Source: Macrobrachium rosenbergii (Eukaryota > Arthropoda > Malacostraca > Decapoda > Palaemonidae). From it: DNA of 64,000 nucleotides. Both the position numbers and the translations under genes were made by a program. Below are positions 12,405 to 25,262 of the stretch, in pieces (position 1 is the stretch's first letter; every line of letters starts with the position of its first letter). Below the pieces are notes generated by a model. It searched no databases. It saw nothing but the letters and a program-made list of their open reading frames with translations, and was not told where the DNA came from. The DNA lies in contig NC_089789.1 of NCBI RefSeq assembly GCF_040412425.1, forward strand, positions 30,586,106 to 30,650,105. The letters are read 5' to 3'.

Positions 12405-12639
12405 GCAGCCTTATGCTGGCCCTCGCTCCCAAAGCAGCCGGTAAATTCACATTGCTGGAAAGTTGCGCGTTCTGTTTACAAATCCAAACGGCACCTGATA
12501 CTCGTCCAGAGGTATGGGAACCACGCCCACACCGGAATCCCAATGCCCCGCCCCTGCAGTTACACCGGAGGACGACTCAGAATCTCGAGAACGACCACCT
12601 TACGTAATAGAGGACCGGATGGAGATTGAGACGCAGCAA
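12405..12639. promoter_or_regulatory. GC-richer patch with GC-box-like motifs
   Basis: This block is clearly richer in G and C than its surroundings. It carries CCACGCCCACACC and CCCCGCCCC, which resemble Sp/KLF sites, and directly precedes the CCAAT array. A 64-residue frame (12413-12607) is open but unrecognised. No TATA or initiator was assigned. Confidence 0.3.
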
Positions 12640-12998
12640 CCAATAGGAAAACGTCATTCATTTTGAGACAGCGGCCAATATGAAAACTTCATTCGTTTAG
12701 AGAAAGCGACCAATAGGAAAACGTCATTCATTTTGAGACACAGCGACCAATTGGAAAACTTCATGCATATTGAGAAACAGCGACCAATAGGAAAACTTCA
12801 TTCATTTTGAGACGCAGCGACCAATAGGAAAACTTCATGCATATTGAGAAACAACGACCAATAGGAAAACTTCATTCATTTTGAGACGCAGCGACCAATA
12901 GGAAAATTTAATTCATATTGAGACACAACGACAAACAGGAAAACTTCATTCGTATTGAGACAGCGGCATTAGGAAAACGTCAGTCATGTGACGTCATC
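12632..12998. repeat. 35-37 bp minisatellite carrying eight CCAAT boxes and ending at a CRE
   Basis: Units contain GCGACCAATAGGAAAAC, then TTCATTCATTTTGAGA. Intact CCAAT pentamers start at 12640, 12675, 12710, 12747, 12784, 12821, 12858 and 12895, so the spacing is 35, 35, then 37 bases five times. Some units also have ACGTCA, a CRE half site. A perfect TGACGTCA lies at 12989-12996. The CCAAT context GACCAATAGG fits the NF-Y consensus. Whether it acts as a promoter or enhancer is not shown by sequence. Confidence 0.6.
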
Positions 12999-13003
12999 TT
13001 TCA

Positions 13004-13373
13004 TTTTAGTTTTCAGCAAAAGAAAACTATTGTGCTGGCTTTGTCTGTCCGTCTGCCCTCAGATCTTAAAAACTACTGAGGCTAGAGGGCTGCAAATTGG
13101 TTTGTTGATCATCCACCCTCCAGTCATCAAAAACACCAAATTGCAGCCCTCTAGCATCAGTAGTTTTTATTTTATTGAAGGTTAAAGTTACCCATAATCG
13201 TGCATCTGGCAGCTATATAAGACAGGCCACCTTCGGGCCGTGGTTGAAGATGGGCCGCGGCTCATACAGCATTATACCGAGACCGCCGAAAGATAGATCT
13301 ATTTTCGGTGGCATTGATTATACGCTGTACAGAAAACTTAATGAATAAACTTCGGCGCATTTTGTACTTGTTT
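13004..13373 (+). mobile_element. Hairpin-rich element H1, copy 1
   Basis: This is a member of a six-copy family. It has a left end AGTTTTCAGCAAAAGAAAACT, a long central inverted repeat (arms about 13069-13105 and 13130-13168, core GGGCTGCAAATTGG), a second palindrome around AGATAGATCTATTTTC, a right subterminal inverted repeat GTACAGAAAACT, and a right-end CTTCGGCGCAT followed by T-rich ACTTG. In this copy the 3' stem is eroded on its left side. No coding capacity is seen. Confidence 0.85.
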
Positions 13374-13611
13374 ACTTTTGATTACACGTCTGCAAACTGC
13401 AAGTATGACGCGTATTGCCAACAATGCACTTGGTGACAACCCCACAGGGCAAAGAAACAGCTGCCGTCATTGTTCCTGAGAAATATGCCTGAAGGGTAGA
13501 GAGGATATGTTGATCATTTCAGATTTGAATAAGAAAATAGTCTCTGCAAAGAATGCTATTCGCTTTTTCTAGAAATTGTTCTGCAGAGGAAGTATTTCCA
13601 AATTGTACACA

Positions 13612-13613
<2 letters not shown>

Positions 13614-13694
<81 letters not shown>
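13614..13694. repeat. Compound (TA)n(TG)n microsatellite
   Basis: About 33 TA units, then seven TG units. Confidence 0.95.
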
Positions 13695-14054
13695 CCTTTG
13701 CGTGCTGGTGTATATACATGTAAACATGTCGACAGTTTCAGCTGATGAGCAACAATGAAAACTAATAAAAACAGTAACGTGGATACAGCAGAATGAAGTC
13801 CAACATCAATTAGATGTCTGGCGGGAAACTGGCATATCTTATACACTGTTCAAGTTTAATCGAAGCTTAATCTAATCTTAATGTTTTCTTCGCCGAGAAC
13901 AAAGAACAACGCTCTAACAATGGGAGCAATAACACCCCATGCACTGGATTAATATCCGGTAAGACAAAAAAACAAAGGTGTGAAGCAAGACAGCAATTGC
14001 TTATTTTTACGATGCCTTTTAGGTATATCGATTTATAAATCATTAATATCATCG
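13695..14054. other. No gene seen
   Basis: Apparently unique AT-rich sequence. Confidence 0.5.
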
Positions 14055-14945
14055 CTCAATTAACATTAATTGATACTTTCCTTATCAGCACTCAGGTAAC
14101 TTTAATTAATACTTTCCTTACCAACACTCGGTCAACTTTGATTAACCTTTCCTCATCACCACTCGGATAACATTAGTTAATAATTTCCTTATCAACAGTC
14201 AACATTAAATAATACTTTCCATATCAACACTCAGTTAACATTAATTAATACTTTCCTTATCGACACTCAGTTAATATTAATTAATACTTTCCTTATCAAC
14301 ACTCAGTTAACTTTAATTAATACTTTCCTTATCAACACTCAGTTAACATTAATTAATACTTTCCTTATCAACACTCAGCTCACATTAATCAATACTTTCC
14401 ATATCAACACTCAGTTAACATTAATTAAAACTTTCCTTATCAACACTCAGTTCACATTAATTAACACATTCCTTATCAACACTCAGTTGACATTAAGTAA
14501 TGCTTTCCTTATCAACTCTCAGTTAATTTTAATTAATATTTTCCTTATCAACACTCAGTTAACATTAATTAATACTATCCTTATCAACACTCAGTTCACA
14601 TTAATTAATACTTTCCATATCAACACTCGGTTAACATTAGTACTTTCCTTATCAATACTCAGGTAACATTAATTAACACTCTCCTTGTCAACACTGAGTT
14701 AACATTAATTAATAATTTCCTTACCAACTCTCAGTTAATTTTAATTAATACTTTCCTTATCAACACTCAGTTAACATTAATTAATACTTACCTTATCAAC
14801 ACTCAGTTAACATTAATACTTTTCATACTTTCCTTATCAACACTCGGTTAACATTAATTAATACTTTCCTTATCAACTCTCAGTTAATTTTAATTAATAC
14901 TTTCCTTATCAACCCTCAGTTAACATTGATTAATACTTTCCTTCT
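14055..14945. repeat. 36-bp minisatellite, about 24 units
   Basis: The unit is TTAACATTAATTAATAC plus TTTCCTTATCAACACTCAG. Most units contain TTAATTAA, which includes the homeodomain core TAATTA. Units are 80-95% alike by eye, and a few lack part of the A/T block. Confidence 0.95.
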
Positions 14946-15221
14946 GTCATATTTTAATTAGGATTAGACATGATCAGAATCACCATTCAGTAGAAAACAC
15001 CGTTTGTTCATTTAGTGACAGTTAAATGAAAAGTACACGCCGAATACCGTATCAACATGGTGAGAAATATACTTGTATCATTTTTGTTGAAATTTCATAA
15101 ACGATAAGGGACAATATTATATAAACTTCTGGATTAAGATAACGGTTATATTTGATTTCCTAATCTGCTGTTATTTACTATCCTACTCAATTTTAATCAA
15201 GAAAAAAGAAAAAATTGTAAC

Positions 15222-16330
15222 GAAAATAATTGCAGCGCGAAATGATAATGATAATAAAAGTAATTGTAGGAGCGCGAAATGATAATGAAAATAATTGTAG
15301 CGCAAAATGATAACGAAAATGGAAGTAACTGGCGCGAAATGATAATGAAAATGAAAATATTTGTAACGCGAAATGATAATGAAAATGAAAATAATTTTGG
15401 CACGAAATAATGATGAAAATAATCGTTGCGCCAAATGATAATGAAAATGAAAATAATTGGAGCGCGAAATGATAATGAAAAAAATAACTGTGGCGCGAAA
15501 CGATAATGAAAACGAAGATAATTGTAGCATCGCAAAATGATAAAGAAAATTAAAATAATTGTGGCTCGAAATAATAATGATAAAAAAAATAATTGTAGCG
15601 CGAAATAATAATGAAAATTGAAATAATTGTAGCGCGAAGTGATAATAAAAATGCAAATAATTTTATCACGAAGTGATAATGAAAATTAAAATAATTGTAA
15701 CGCGAAATGATAATGAAAATGGAAATCATTGTAGAGCAAAGTGATAATGAAAATGAAAATAATGGTGGCGCGAAATGATGATGAAAATGAAAGTAATTAT
15801 AGTGCGAAGTGATGACGAAAATAATTATAGCGCGAAATGATAATGAAAATGAAAATAATTGTATTGCGAAGTGGTAATGAAAATAATTGTAGCGCGAAGT
15901 GATAATGATATGAAAATAATTGTGGCGTGAAATGATAATGAAAATGAAAATAATCGTACAACAAAATGATAATGAAAATAAGAATAACTGTGGCGCGAAA
16001 TGATAGCGGAAACTAAAATAATTGTAGCAGCGCAAAATGATAATGAAAATGACAATAATTGTAGCGCGAAACAATAATGAAAACAAAAATAATTGTGGTG
16101 CCAAATGATAATGAAGATGAAAATAATTGTAGCGCGAAATTATAACGAAAATTAAAATAAATGTAGCGCGAAGTGATAATGAAAATGAAAATAACTGTAG
16201 TGCGAAATGATCATGAAAATTAAAATCATTGCAGCGCGAAGTGATAACGAAAATGAAAATAGTTTTGGCGCGAAATGATAATGACAATGAAAATAACTGT
16301 TGCGCGAAGTGATAACGAAAGCGATTGTAG
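15222..16330. repeat. 34-bp minisatellite with E2F-like GCGCGAAA motif, about 32 units
   Basis: The unit is AGCGCGAAATGATAATGAAA plus ATGAAAATAATTGT. By eye about twelve units hold an exact GCGCGAAA (reverse complement TTTCGCGC, an E2F/DP consensus) and others hold GCGCGAAG, ACGCGAAA or TGCGCCAAA. The 308-residue - strand frame across this array only repeats FHYHFA-type units and is not a gene. Confidence 0.93.
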
Positions 16331-16576
16331 CGCTGTCGATGGCAACGATATACACGGCAGTGATGAAAATGGCGAAGACGACGAGGATGATGGAAATGAT
16401 CATGACGGCAGTGATGATGAAGATGGTGATGACGGGGTGTTGAACTTTTTTGCTTAGTAATGACCCTCGTTACCAAGGTCGTTACCTTCTCTGGATTCTG
16501 CTCGTTACTTTGGTGATGGCCGGCGTGCGTGCGAAATGCTTCAAAGCATGTGATTTATGAAGGCATTCCAGTTGGC
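16331..16576. other. GATGA-rich boundary of the array
   Basis: A short G/A/T-rich stretch of GATGATG and GACGACG steps follows the array, then sequence that looks unique. Confidence 0.4.
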
Positions 16577-17310
16577 TGAATTATTCTGGGTAAATTTTGA
16601 ATTCAGACTCGTTCATTGTTAAGACTAGAGTGATTTTTAACACAGTATTTTTGAATTATTTTGGGTAAATGCAAATTTTTAATTCAGACTACTCTATTGT
16701 TAGGACTAGAGTGATTTTTAACACAGTTTTTCAGTTTTCTGTAAAAGAAAACTATTGTGCCCGCCTTGTCTGTCCGTCCTCACTTTTTCTGTCCGCCCTC
16801 AGATCTTAAAAACTACTGAGGGTAGCGGGCTGCAAATTGGAATGTTGATCATCCATCCTCCAATCATCAGACATACCAAATTGCAGCCCTCTAGCCTCAG
16901 TAGTTTTGATTTTATTAGTTATTAAAGTTAGCCATAATTGTCCGTTTGTCAACGATATAGGATAGGCCACCACCGGCCAGTGGTTAAAGTTCCATGGGCC
17001 GCCGCTCGTATGGCATTATACCGAGACCACCTAATGATACATCTATTTTCGGTGGCCTTGATTATACGCTGTACAGAAAACTCGATTGCGCCGAAGAAAT
17101 TATTGCGCATTTTTTACTTGTTTGAATTATTCTGGGTTAATGTGAATTTTAAATTCAGACTTGTGTATTGCTAAGACTAGACGGATTTTTAAAATTGTTG
17201 TTAAGACTAGAGTGATTTTCAACAGTTTTCTTTAGTTATTCTGGGTCAGTGTAAACTGTGAATTCAGACTCGTCCATTGTCAGGACGAAAGTGATTTTCA
17301 AAACTAAGGC
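16577..17310. repeat. 76-bp minisatellite split by an inserted element
   Basis: Units of the type GAATTATTCTGGGTAAAT, AATTCAGACTCGTTCATTG and AGACTAGAGTGATTTTTAA occur at 16577-16652 and 16653-16726, then again at about 17124-17195 and 17225-17310. Element H1 copy 2 lies exactly between the second and third units. Confidence 0.85.
16727..17123 (+). mobile_element. Hairpin-rich element H1, copy 2 (inserted in a minisatellite)
   Basis: The flanking minisatellite fixes the ends. The left boundary falls in TTTTTCAGTTTTCTG and the right boundary after GCGCATTTTTTACTTG. No clear target duplication beyond T residues is visible. The central inverted repeat and the subterminal AGTTTTCTGTA/GTACAGAAAACT pair are intact. 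The 3' stem has decayed to TTGCGCCGAAGAAATTATTG. Confidence 0.88.
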
Positions 17311-17811
17311 TTTTGAAATTCCAAATCATAATTGACTGATAACATGAAAATAGAATGGGTGTAAGGTGATCTCAGACTCTGGCGTTATTATGGAAACGGT
17401 TATTGTCGCGATAAAAATTATTGGAATGCTCCAAAATTCGAGAGCAAAGTGATTCCTAACTCGAAAAAAAAAAAATTGATGAAGATGATGAATATCGTGA
17501 CGGACATGATTCCAGAGTCCCCGATTTGAGGTCCAGTCGACGTATAGGGTGAGGAGGATTTGGTCAAGTTTATCTTCGAACCTCACACTTTCAAGAAGGA
17601 ATCGTAACAGAAGGAATTCTATAACTTCAAAATATACCTAAGATTTCATTTCGGGTCCTGATGCTGTTGTAGCCATAGGGCTTTTCGCGACGGAAATCAT
17701 GAAAAACGCCCCAATTTTGATATTTATTAAAAGTTGAAGGCAGGTCATCCAAACGACCTACCCCAACCTAACTTAGGTATATATGATAGTGCAATCATTG
17801 ATTGATTGAAT
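17311..17811. other. No gene seen
   Basis: AT-rich and apparently unique; the - strand frame at 17326-17586 has no known motif. Confidence 0.5.
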
Positions 17812-18113
17812 AATTTATAGATTTTAGGCATACATGCCAAGTACTGGGGCAACTAAGGCCATTCAGCGATGAAACGGAGATTGACAGTAAAAGTTTGAAA
17901 GGTGTAACAGGAGAAAACCTCGCAGTCGCACTATGAATCACTTGTTAGGAGAGGGTGCACAGTAAGATGGAAGATAGAGAATATGAACGGAGGTACAGTA
18001 AAAGGAATGAAAGGGGTTGCAGCTAGGGGCTGAAGGAACGCTGAAAAGACCCTTAAGTAATGCCTACATTGCATCGCATGAGGTACAACGACGGCACTAA
18101 CCCCCTACGGGGA
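17812..18113 (+). mobile_element. SINE family S1, copy 2 (alternative head)
   Basis: The body (CATTCAGCG, TTGACAGTAAAAG, GGAGAGGGTG, GGGGTTGCAGCTAGGGGC, CCCCTACGGGG) matches the other S1 copies. The first 60 bases (GGCATACATGCCAAGTACTG) differ from the head at 33959 and carry a small GGCATACATGCC palindrome. Confidence 0.75.
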
Positions 18114-18840
<727 letters not shown>

Positions 18841-19065
18841 TCATTTTTAATTGTTTAGCGACCTTTAAAAGTCAAAAGAAATTAAAAATTTTTAAAAATT
18901 CTAAAATAAAAATAGAATAGTAAATATATATATATATATAGCCTGTATATTATATACACCTATATATATGTTAGTCTATTTTTCCTTTTTGAGTTTCCAT
19001 TCCCACAAAATGTTTATTTTTTATTGACTTATAATGGTTACTCATCAGTTAGAATGAATATCACA

Positions 19066-19103
19066 CACACTCACATATATGTATATATATGTGTCTGTGT
19101 ATG

Positions 19104-19172
<69 letters not shown>
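19066..19172. repeat. (CA)/(GT)/(TA)n microsatellite complex
   Basis: Short CA and GTAT steps lead into about 31 TA units at 19111-19172. Confidence 0.93.
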
Positions 19173-20542
<1,370 letters not shown>

Positions 20543-20713
20543 GTAAGATTTACAATCTGCTTCCATTGCCTTGACTTCTTCACAAGGCTTGGCCTAATTA
20601 ATGCATAAAGTTGCTTATACATGATAAATTTATGGAAGGTTTATATCATATGCCTACCAACACTTCAAACGCAGAAGGTCGTCGCTTAAATATTATCTGT
20701 CAGTATGCGAAGC

Positions 20714-20716
<3 letters not shown>

Positions 20717-20752
<36 letters not shown>
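20717..20752. repeat. (CT)n microsatellite
   Basis: About 18 CT units. Confidence 0.95.
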
Positions 20753-20754
<2 letters not shown>

Positions 20755-20932
20755 GCACATTGATTATCCTTTTCAATTTGCTGGAAACGAAATATCAATT
20801 TATATGGCTCCAGAGCAATATATTAGATGATCACCTTTCTTCTGAGTTACGTATAACATCGGCTAGTTTATTTTACTTTTTCTATCGAAGGATAACGCTT
20901 ACTTTTTTCATTTTTTTTTATTTCATGATGTT

Positions 20933-21319
20933 TATAGTTTTGTGCCGGCTTTGTCTGTCCGTCCGCACTTTTTCTGTCTGCCCTCAGATCTTAAAAACTG
21001 CTGAGACTAGAGGGCTGCAAATTGGTACGTTGATCATCCACCCTCCAAGCATCAAACATACCAAATTGCAACCCTCTAGCCTCAATAGTTTTTATTTCAA
21101 TTAAGGTGAAAGTTATCCATAATCGTGCCACTGACAACGATATAGGATAAGACCACCACCGTGCCGTGATTCAATTTTCATGGGCCACGGCTCATACAGC
21201 ATTATACTGAGACCGCAGAAAGACATATCTGTTTTCGGTGGCCTTGATTATACGCTGCAGCGACTGTACAGAAACTCGATTGCGCCGAAGAAAATTCGGC
21301 GCATTTTTTACCTGCTTAG
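20933..21319 (+). mobile_element. Hairpin-rich element H1, copy 3
   Basis: The left end has lost most of the AGTTTTCTGTAAAAG block and starts at ATAGTTTTGTGCCGG. The remainder (central inverted repeat, GCATTATACTGAGACC, GTACAGAAACTCGATTG, CGGCGCATTTTTTACC) is intact. Confidence 0.85.
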
Positions 21320-21693
21320 TTAGCCATCCTTGTATCTGAATAAATCAGTCTTGTTTTTTTGTATATTTTCCTCTCGCCACCCTACAACACACACACACAC
21401 ACACACACTTTTCCCAAACGTTAGAATCATTTTCATTAATTTTCCGTTTTCTCCTTTTTCGATTCCCCTGCTCGAAAACACATCCAAAACATCGTCGTCT
21501 TCTAATCCTGCGTCTTATGGGAATCCATGCTGTCCAATCATAGCGAACCTTCCCTCGATCGAACCTAATCTGAACCGCCGGCTAATCTCTGCCTGGTCCA
21601 TGAAACCTTTTTGTCAAAATCCTCTTATCCGTGGGCCGCTCTCGAGGGGAATGAGGTTCATGTTTCCCCTGTGATTTTTCATGTTAAGATCTC

Positions 21694-22034
21694 TCCATCT
21701 CCTCCTCCTCTTCCTCTTCTTCTCATTCTTCTTCTTCCCCTTCTTCTTTCTTCTCCTTCTGCTTATTTTTCACCTTCTTCTTCTTCTTCTTCTCTTTCAC
21801 CTTCTTTTTTCTTCTTCCTTCTTTTTCTTCTTCTCCTTCTTCACCTTTTTCTCCCTCTTCTTCTTCACCTTCTCATTCTTCTTCTTCTTCTTCACCTTTT
21901 CTCTTTCTTCTTCTTTTCCTTCATATTCTTCTTCGTTTTCTTCTTCACCTTCTTTTTCTTCTTCTTCTTCTTCTTCACCTTTTTCTCCCTCTTCTTCACT
22001 TTCTCATTCTTCCTTTCTTCTTCTTCTTCTTTCC
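21694..22034. repeat. Long polypyrimidine (CTT/CTTCC) tract
   Basis: About 340 bases that are almost only C and T on the + strand, built from irregular CTT units with CACC interruptions. Mirror-symmetric pyrimidine tracts like this can form triplex (H-DNA). The Ser/Phe/Leu frames across it are compositional. Confidence 0.85.
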
Positions 22035-22245
22035 TGTGGGTTCTGGACTCGTTGTCCACCTCACTTCGCTCGTATAAACTCCCTGGAGGATTCACTCGAG
22101 GCTGTATTGCTTTGATTGAATACTCTCTTGCCATCTCTTTCTCGCACGCGCGCTGTTTATATGTGTACACGTTAGTGGTACAATAAATATGTTAACACGT
22201 ATATAATTAGATTGTGTTTGATATGTACGATGCATTTGTACAGTC

Positions 22246-22248
<3 letters not shown>

Positions 22249-22298
<50 letters not shown>

Positions 22299-22361
22299 CA
22301 TACATACATACATACATACATACATACATACATACATACATACATACATACATACATACAC
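22249..22361. repeat. Compound (CA)n(TA)n(CATA)n microsatellite
   Basis: About 15 CA units, 9 TA units, then about 15 CATA units. Confidence 0.96.
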
Positions 22362-23123
22362 GTGTGTTGTGTGTTGCCGTGTGAATGTGCCTTAGTGTGT
22401 GTGTGTGCATTAGGATGAGAGCGTTTATAAGCACGGGTATAATATACAACGCTGTGTCTATAAAAGCATTTGGATACTTGTGGGTATATAATGTATGTAT
22501 CTCTGTATCACCATCAAAGCCACCGTCAGAGTTCTTTCTGGAGAGACTTTGTGTTTATTTTTTAGAATTCCCAGACACCTGCAGCCGAGTCTTTTTATCC
22601 ATATTTATGGCGCCTGAATGCCACCTGAATACCACCTGCCTCGTGCCATGCACAGGTGGTGCTTGTAAAAGGAGCTTCGTCGATCCTTCCCCAGATATCA
22701 AAGGGAACGACAGTCTTTTGTTCTTTTCGGGGTCGAAGCAGTGCGGATGAGGAGTTTTCAGCTATTTGTATTCATGGATATGTTCCCTGTGTGTGTGTGT
22801 GTGTGAGTGTTTATGCCTGCATATACTGTACGTAACGTATGTACACTTTTTACTTATTTGTCTTACTTTATGTCTCTTGTGCGTTTGTGTGTGCACACGC
22901 TTTTATTTCCTTATGTGCTTTTCGTACGAGTTATTTGAACCATTATTTTGTTGCTTCCTTTTTTATATCCAGTTTGTTTTTCAAAATCATTGACGTGTCT
23001 CGTTTTTCTATTCCTTGCTCTTTAATACATATAATTCCTATCTTTACACAATGAAAATTTATCAAAATTTAAACAGTTATCAAAGTTTACATTATTCTTT
23101 TTTTTTACATCAGGAGATATTGT
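22362..23123. other. No gene seen
   Basis: Holds GT-rich patches (22395-22410, 22791-22810) and a more balanced block at 22500-22750 whose frames show no recognised motif. Confidence 0.45.
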
Positions 23124-23460
23124 CATGATCCTGGTCTGATATACTGTAGCTCGTCTGCACCAACACCTCACTTAAACATAATGTGTTGTGACCCTGTTGC
23201 GACTTATTGTAGCTCGTCCGCACCTCCTAATACAAACGTATTGAGTCTTGATCCTCTTGATTTACTGTAGCTCGTCCGCACCTCCTCACACGGACGTAAT
23301 GCGTCGTGATCGTTCCTCACACGAATGTAATATTCATATTCCTGTTCTGATTTATTGTAGCTCGTCCGCACCTCCTCCTCACACGAACGTAGCGTGTCTT
23401 GATCCTGTTCTGATTTACTGTACCTCGTCCGCACCTCCCCACACGTGCAGGCTGTCTGTG
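23124..23460. repeat. 60-65 bp minisatellite, five to six units
   Basis: Each unit contains GTAGCTCGTCCGCACCTCC, CACGAACGTA and GTCTTGATCCTGTTCTGA. Truncated units occur near 23300. Confidence 0.85.
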
Positions 23461-25262
23461 ACCTCGTGAAACATGTCTGGGAGGCGAAATGTCATTTACT
23501 GCTGGGCTGGAATTCTGAACTCTTTACAAGCTATGCGAGACGTGATAACGCGAAGTGGTGGTCATTGCTTCGGGGAGAGTTGGTATTATTGAAAATGTAT
23601 GTTTGCTTTCGTGCCTGCGAAGTGTGATGTTGGCTTGTTTGTGGAGCATAGCCACACTCAGGATTCCTCATCTGACTTGTTTGTTTGTTTGCCCGGTTTC
23701 GACGTTTATCCATTTAAGAATAGGCATGGAAATTATTTATTTATATGTTGAAATTCTTAAAGGTGTATGTTTTGTGATGCTGCCCAGATGCTGTGTCGCA
23801 GATACAAGTAGGAATTTGCTCTGTTACGAGTGCTTTTTCTGTTTATTTTCCATGATTATTAAATGTACAAATATTTTATATTTCCATGATGAGGAGGAAC
23901 AAACGCTTTTTAGTGCAGCTACTAACGAGGATTTAATTAATGCAATAGGGCGGGGAGAGGAGGAGGAGGTGGGGGGCGTCAGTGCTGGGTTAAAGGATAA
24001 GATAACATTTAGATGGAACTTGCACATTTTAAGGGAAAATGGTACCATAAGGAACTTGTAAAGAGGTCGGATATGGGTTGTAAATCTGAGGGAAATGCTT
24101 CAATTTCATTATTTTACTTAAAAGTATATTACGAGTTTCTTGTTTTATCCTGACAAAAGTCTTCCATTTTCGTAAATCATTGTAGTTGAAATCTATTTTC
24201 AAAGATTAATTCTAATATATCTGTATCTGTTTCATAAATCATTAGGGACACTATCTACCGTTTCCAAGGATAATTGTAATTTACATAATATCGAATAAAG
24301 ATTACCAATACTTAAACATCCGGTGATTAAGATATGAATTTTGCTAATGATATCAAAAAAGTTATATCATTATTTATAGATACCATTTCACTTTTTCCTA
24401 TGTCGTTACGAATTTTCCAGTTTCTCAAATCACTTCAATAAAAACATGTTAGTCTGGTAAGCAATTAAAAAGATTAAAAATGCTTCAATGAATGTTGCGG
24501 AGATATTGTCATATCCACTAATTATCTCGGGAAAATTGGACCATTTCCGCCGAAAGTTTTCCGGTTTGACGAGTAAATTGTCATTAGCGCTCGACATCTT
24601 CGTATTTTCTGCCAATTTTGTTTGGAGATTCACTCGTATATCCTCGCCGTCATCAAGAAATTCCATTATTTCAGAAAAGAAAAAATAACGTTTTGTAATT
24701 GAAGTCATTTTAATGAAATTATGTTATTTTCTGTGATAGGTTACAATGTTCCATATCTTTTTATTATAGTCGTTTCTATGCATATTAATCAAGTTGGTCA
24801 AAATATTACTCGTTTTAAAAATTACCTTTTTAGTATTTTACCATTCTTCTATTCATGTATTTATTATAATTTATAATTTATAAAAGTTATCTTAAACTTT
24901 TCAACAAATCTGTCAAAATGAGTTGGCAGTTCTGTAAAGTGTTTTAGGAGAAGCTTTGTTTTTTTTTTCATTATTTAAATAAACGTCCAAAGGGTAAAAC
25001 ACTTTAGCACAATTGAACACATTTTAATTTTAACAAATTCGTTGAATTGTACTTTTACTAATATTTGAATAGAAATCAAGTATCTTCCTATGACCAGCTA
25101 TTCAAACATGGACGAAATCACGTAACTTTAACCTTATTATTTTATAATTCTGTTCTTTAGAGTTAAAGCCTATTGTCTGTGGTCTCGTCTTCATAAAGTT
25201 TTAACATTTTCATTAAAAATATATATCGAATTATCTGTAGATAATAATTTAGCATTTTAACA
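23461..25262. other. No assigned gene; two unrecognised open frames
   Basis: A 168-residue + strand frame (23555-24061) is Cys/Leu/Phe-rich at first and acidic later. A 92-residue - strand frame (24430-24708) is listed separately. The remainder is AT-rich and looks unique. Confidence 0.4.
24430..24708 (-). other. Unrecognised 92-residue open frame of non-repetitive composition
   Basis: It starts MTSITKRYFFFSEIMEFLDD and includes SANDNLLVKPENFRRKW. Unlike nearby frames it has balanced, hydrophilic residues and CpG-containing codons (CGG, TCG, GCG) in an AT-rich region. It has no known domain, no obvious promoter or splice sites, and no intact start context. It may be a relic of a mobile element, or chance. 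Confidence 0.2.

Noticed and set aside
13005..13373. Hammerhead ribozyme or retrozyme in the hairpin-rich element
   Set aside because: The stems suggested this, but no CTGATGA and GAAA core pair was found in the right arrangement.
15550..16476. 308-residue open frame on the - strand
   Set aside because: It lies across the 34-bp minisatellite and only repeats FHYHFA/LFSFSL-type residues. The open frame follows from unit composition.
21611..22186. 191- and 144-residue open frames rich in Ser, Leu and Phe
   Set aside because: Produced by the CTT polypyrimidine tract; no domain and no start context.
23555..24061. 168-residue + strand open frame
   Set aside because: Outside SSRs, but Cys/Leu/Phe-rich in its first half, begins inside apparently unique AT-rich DNA, and shows no family motif or splice context. 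Kept only as a note.
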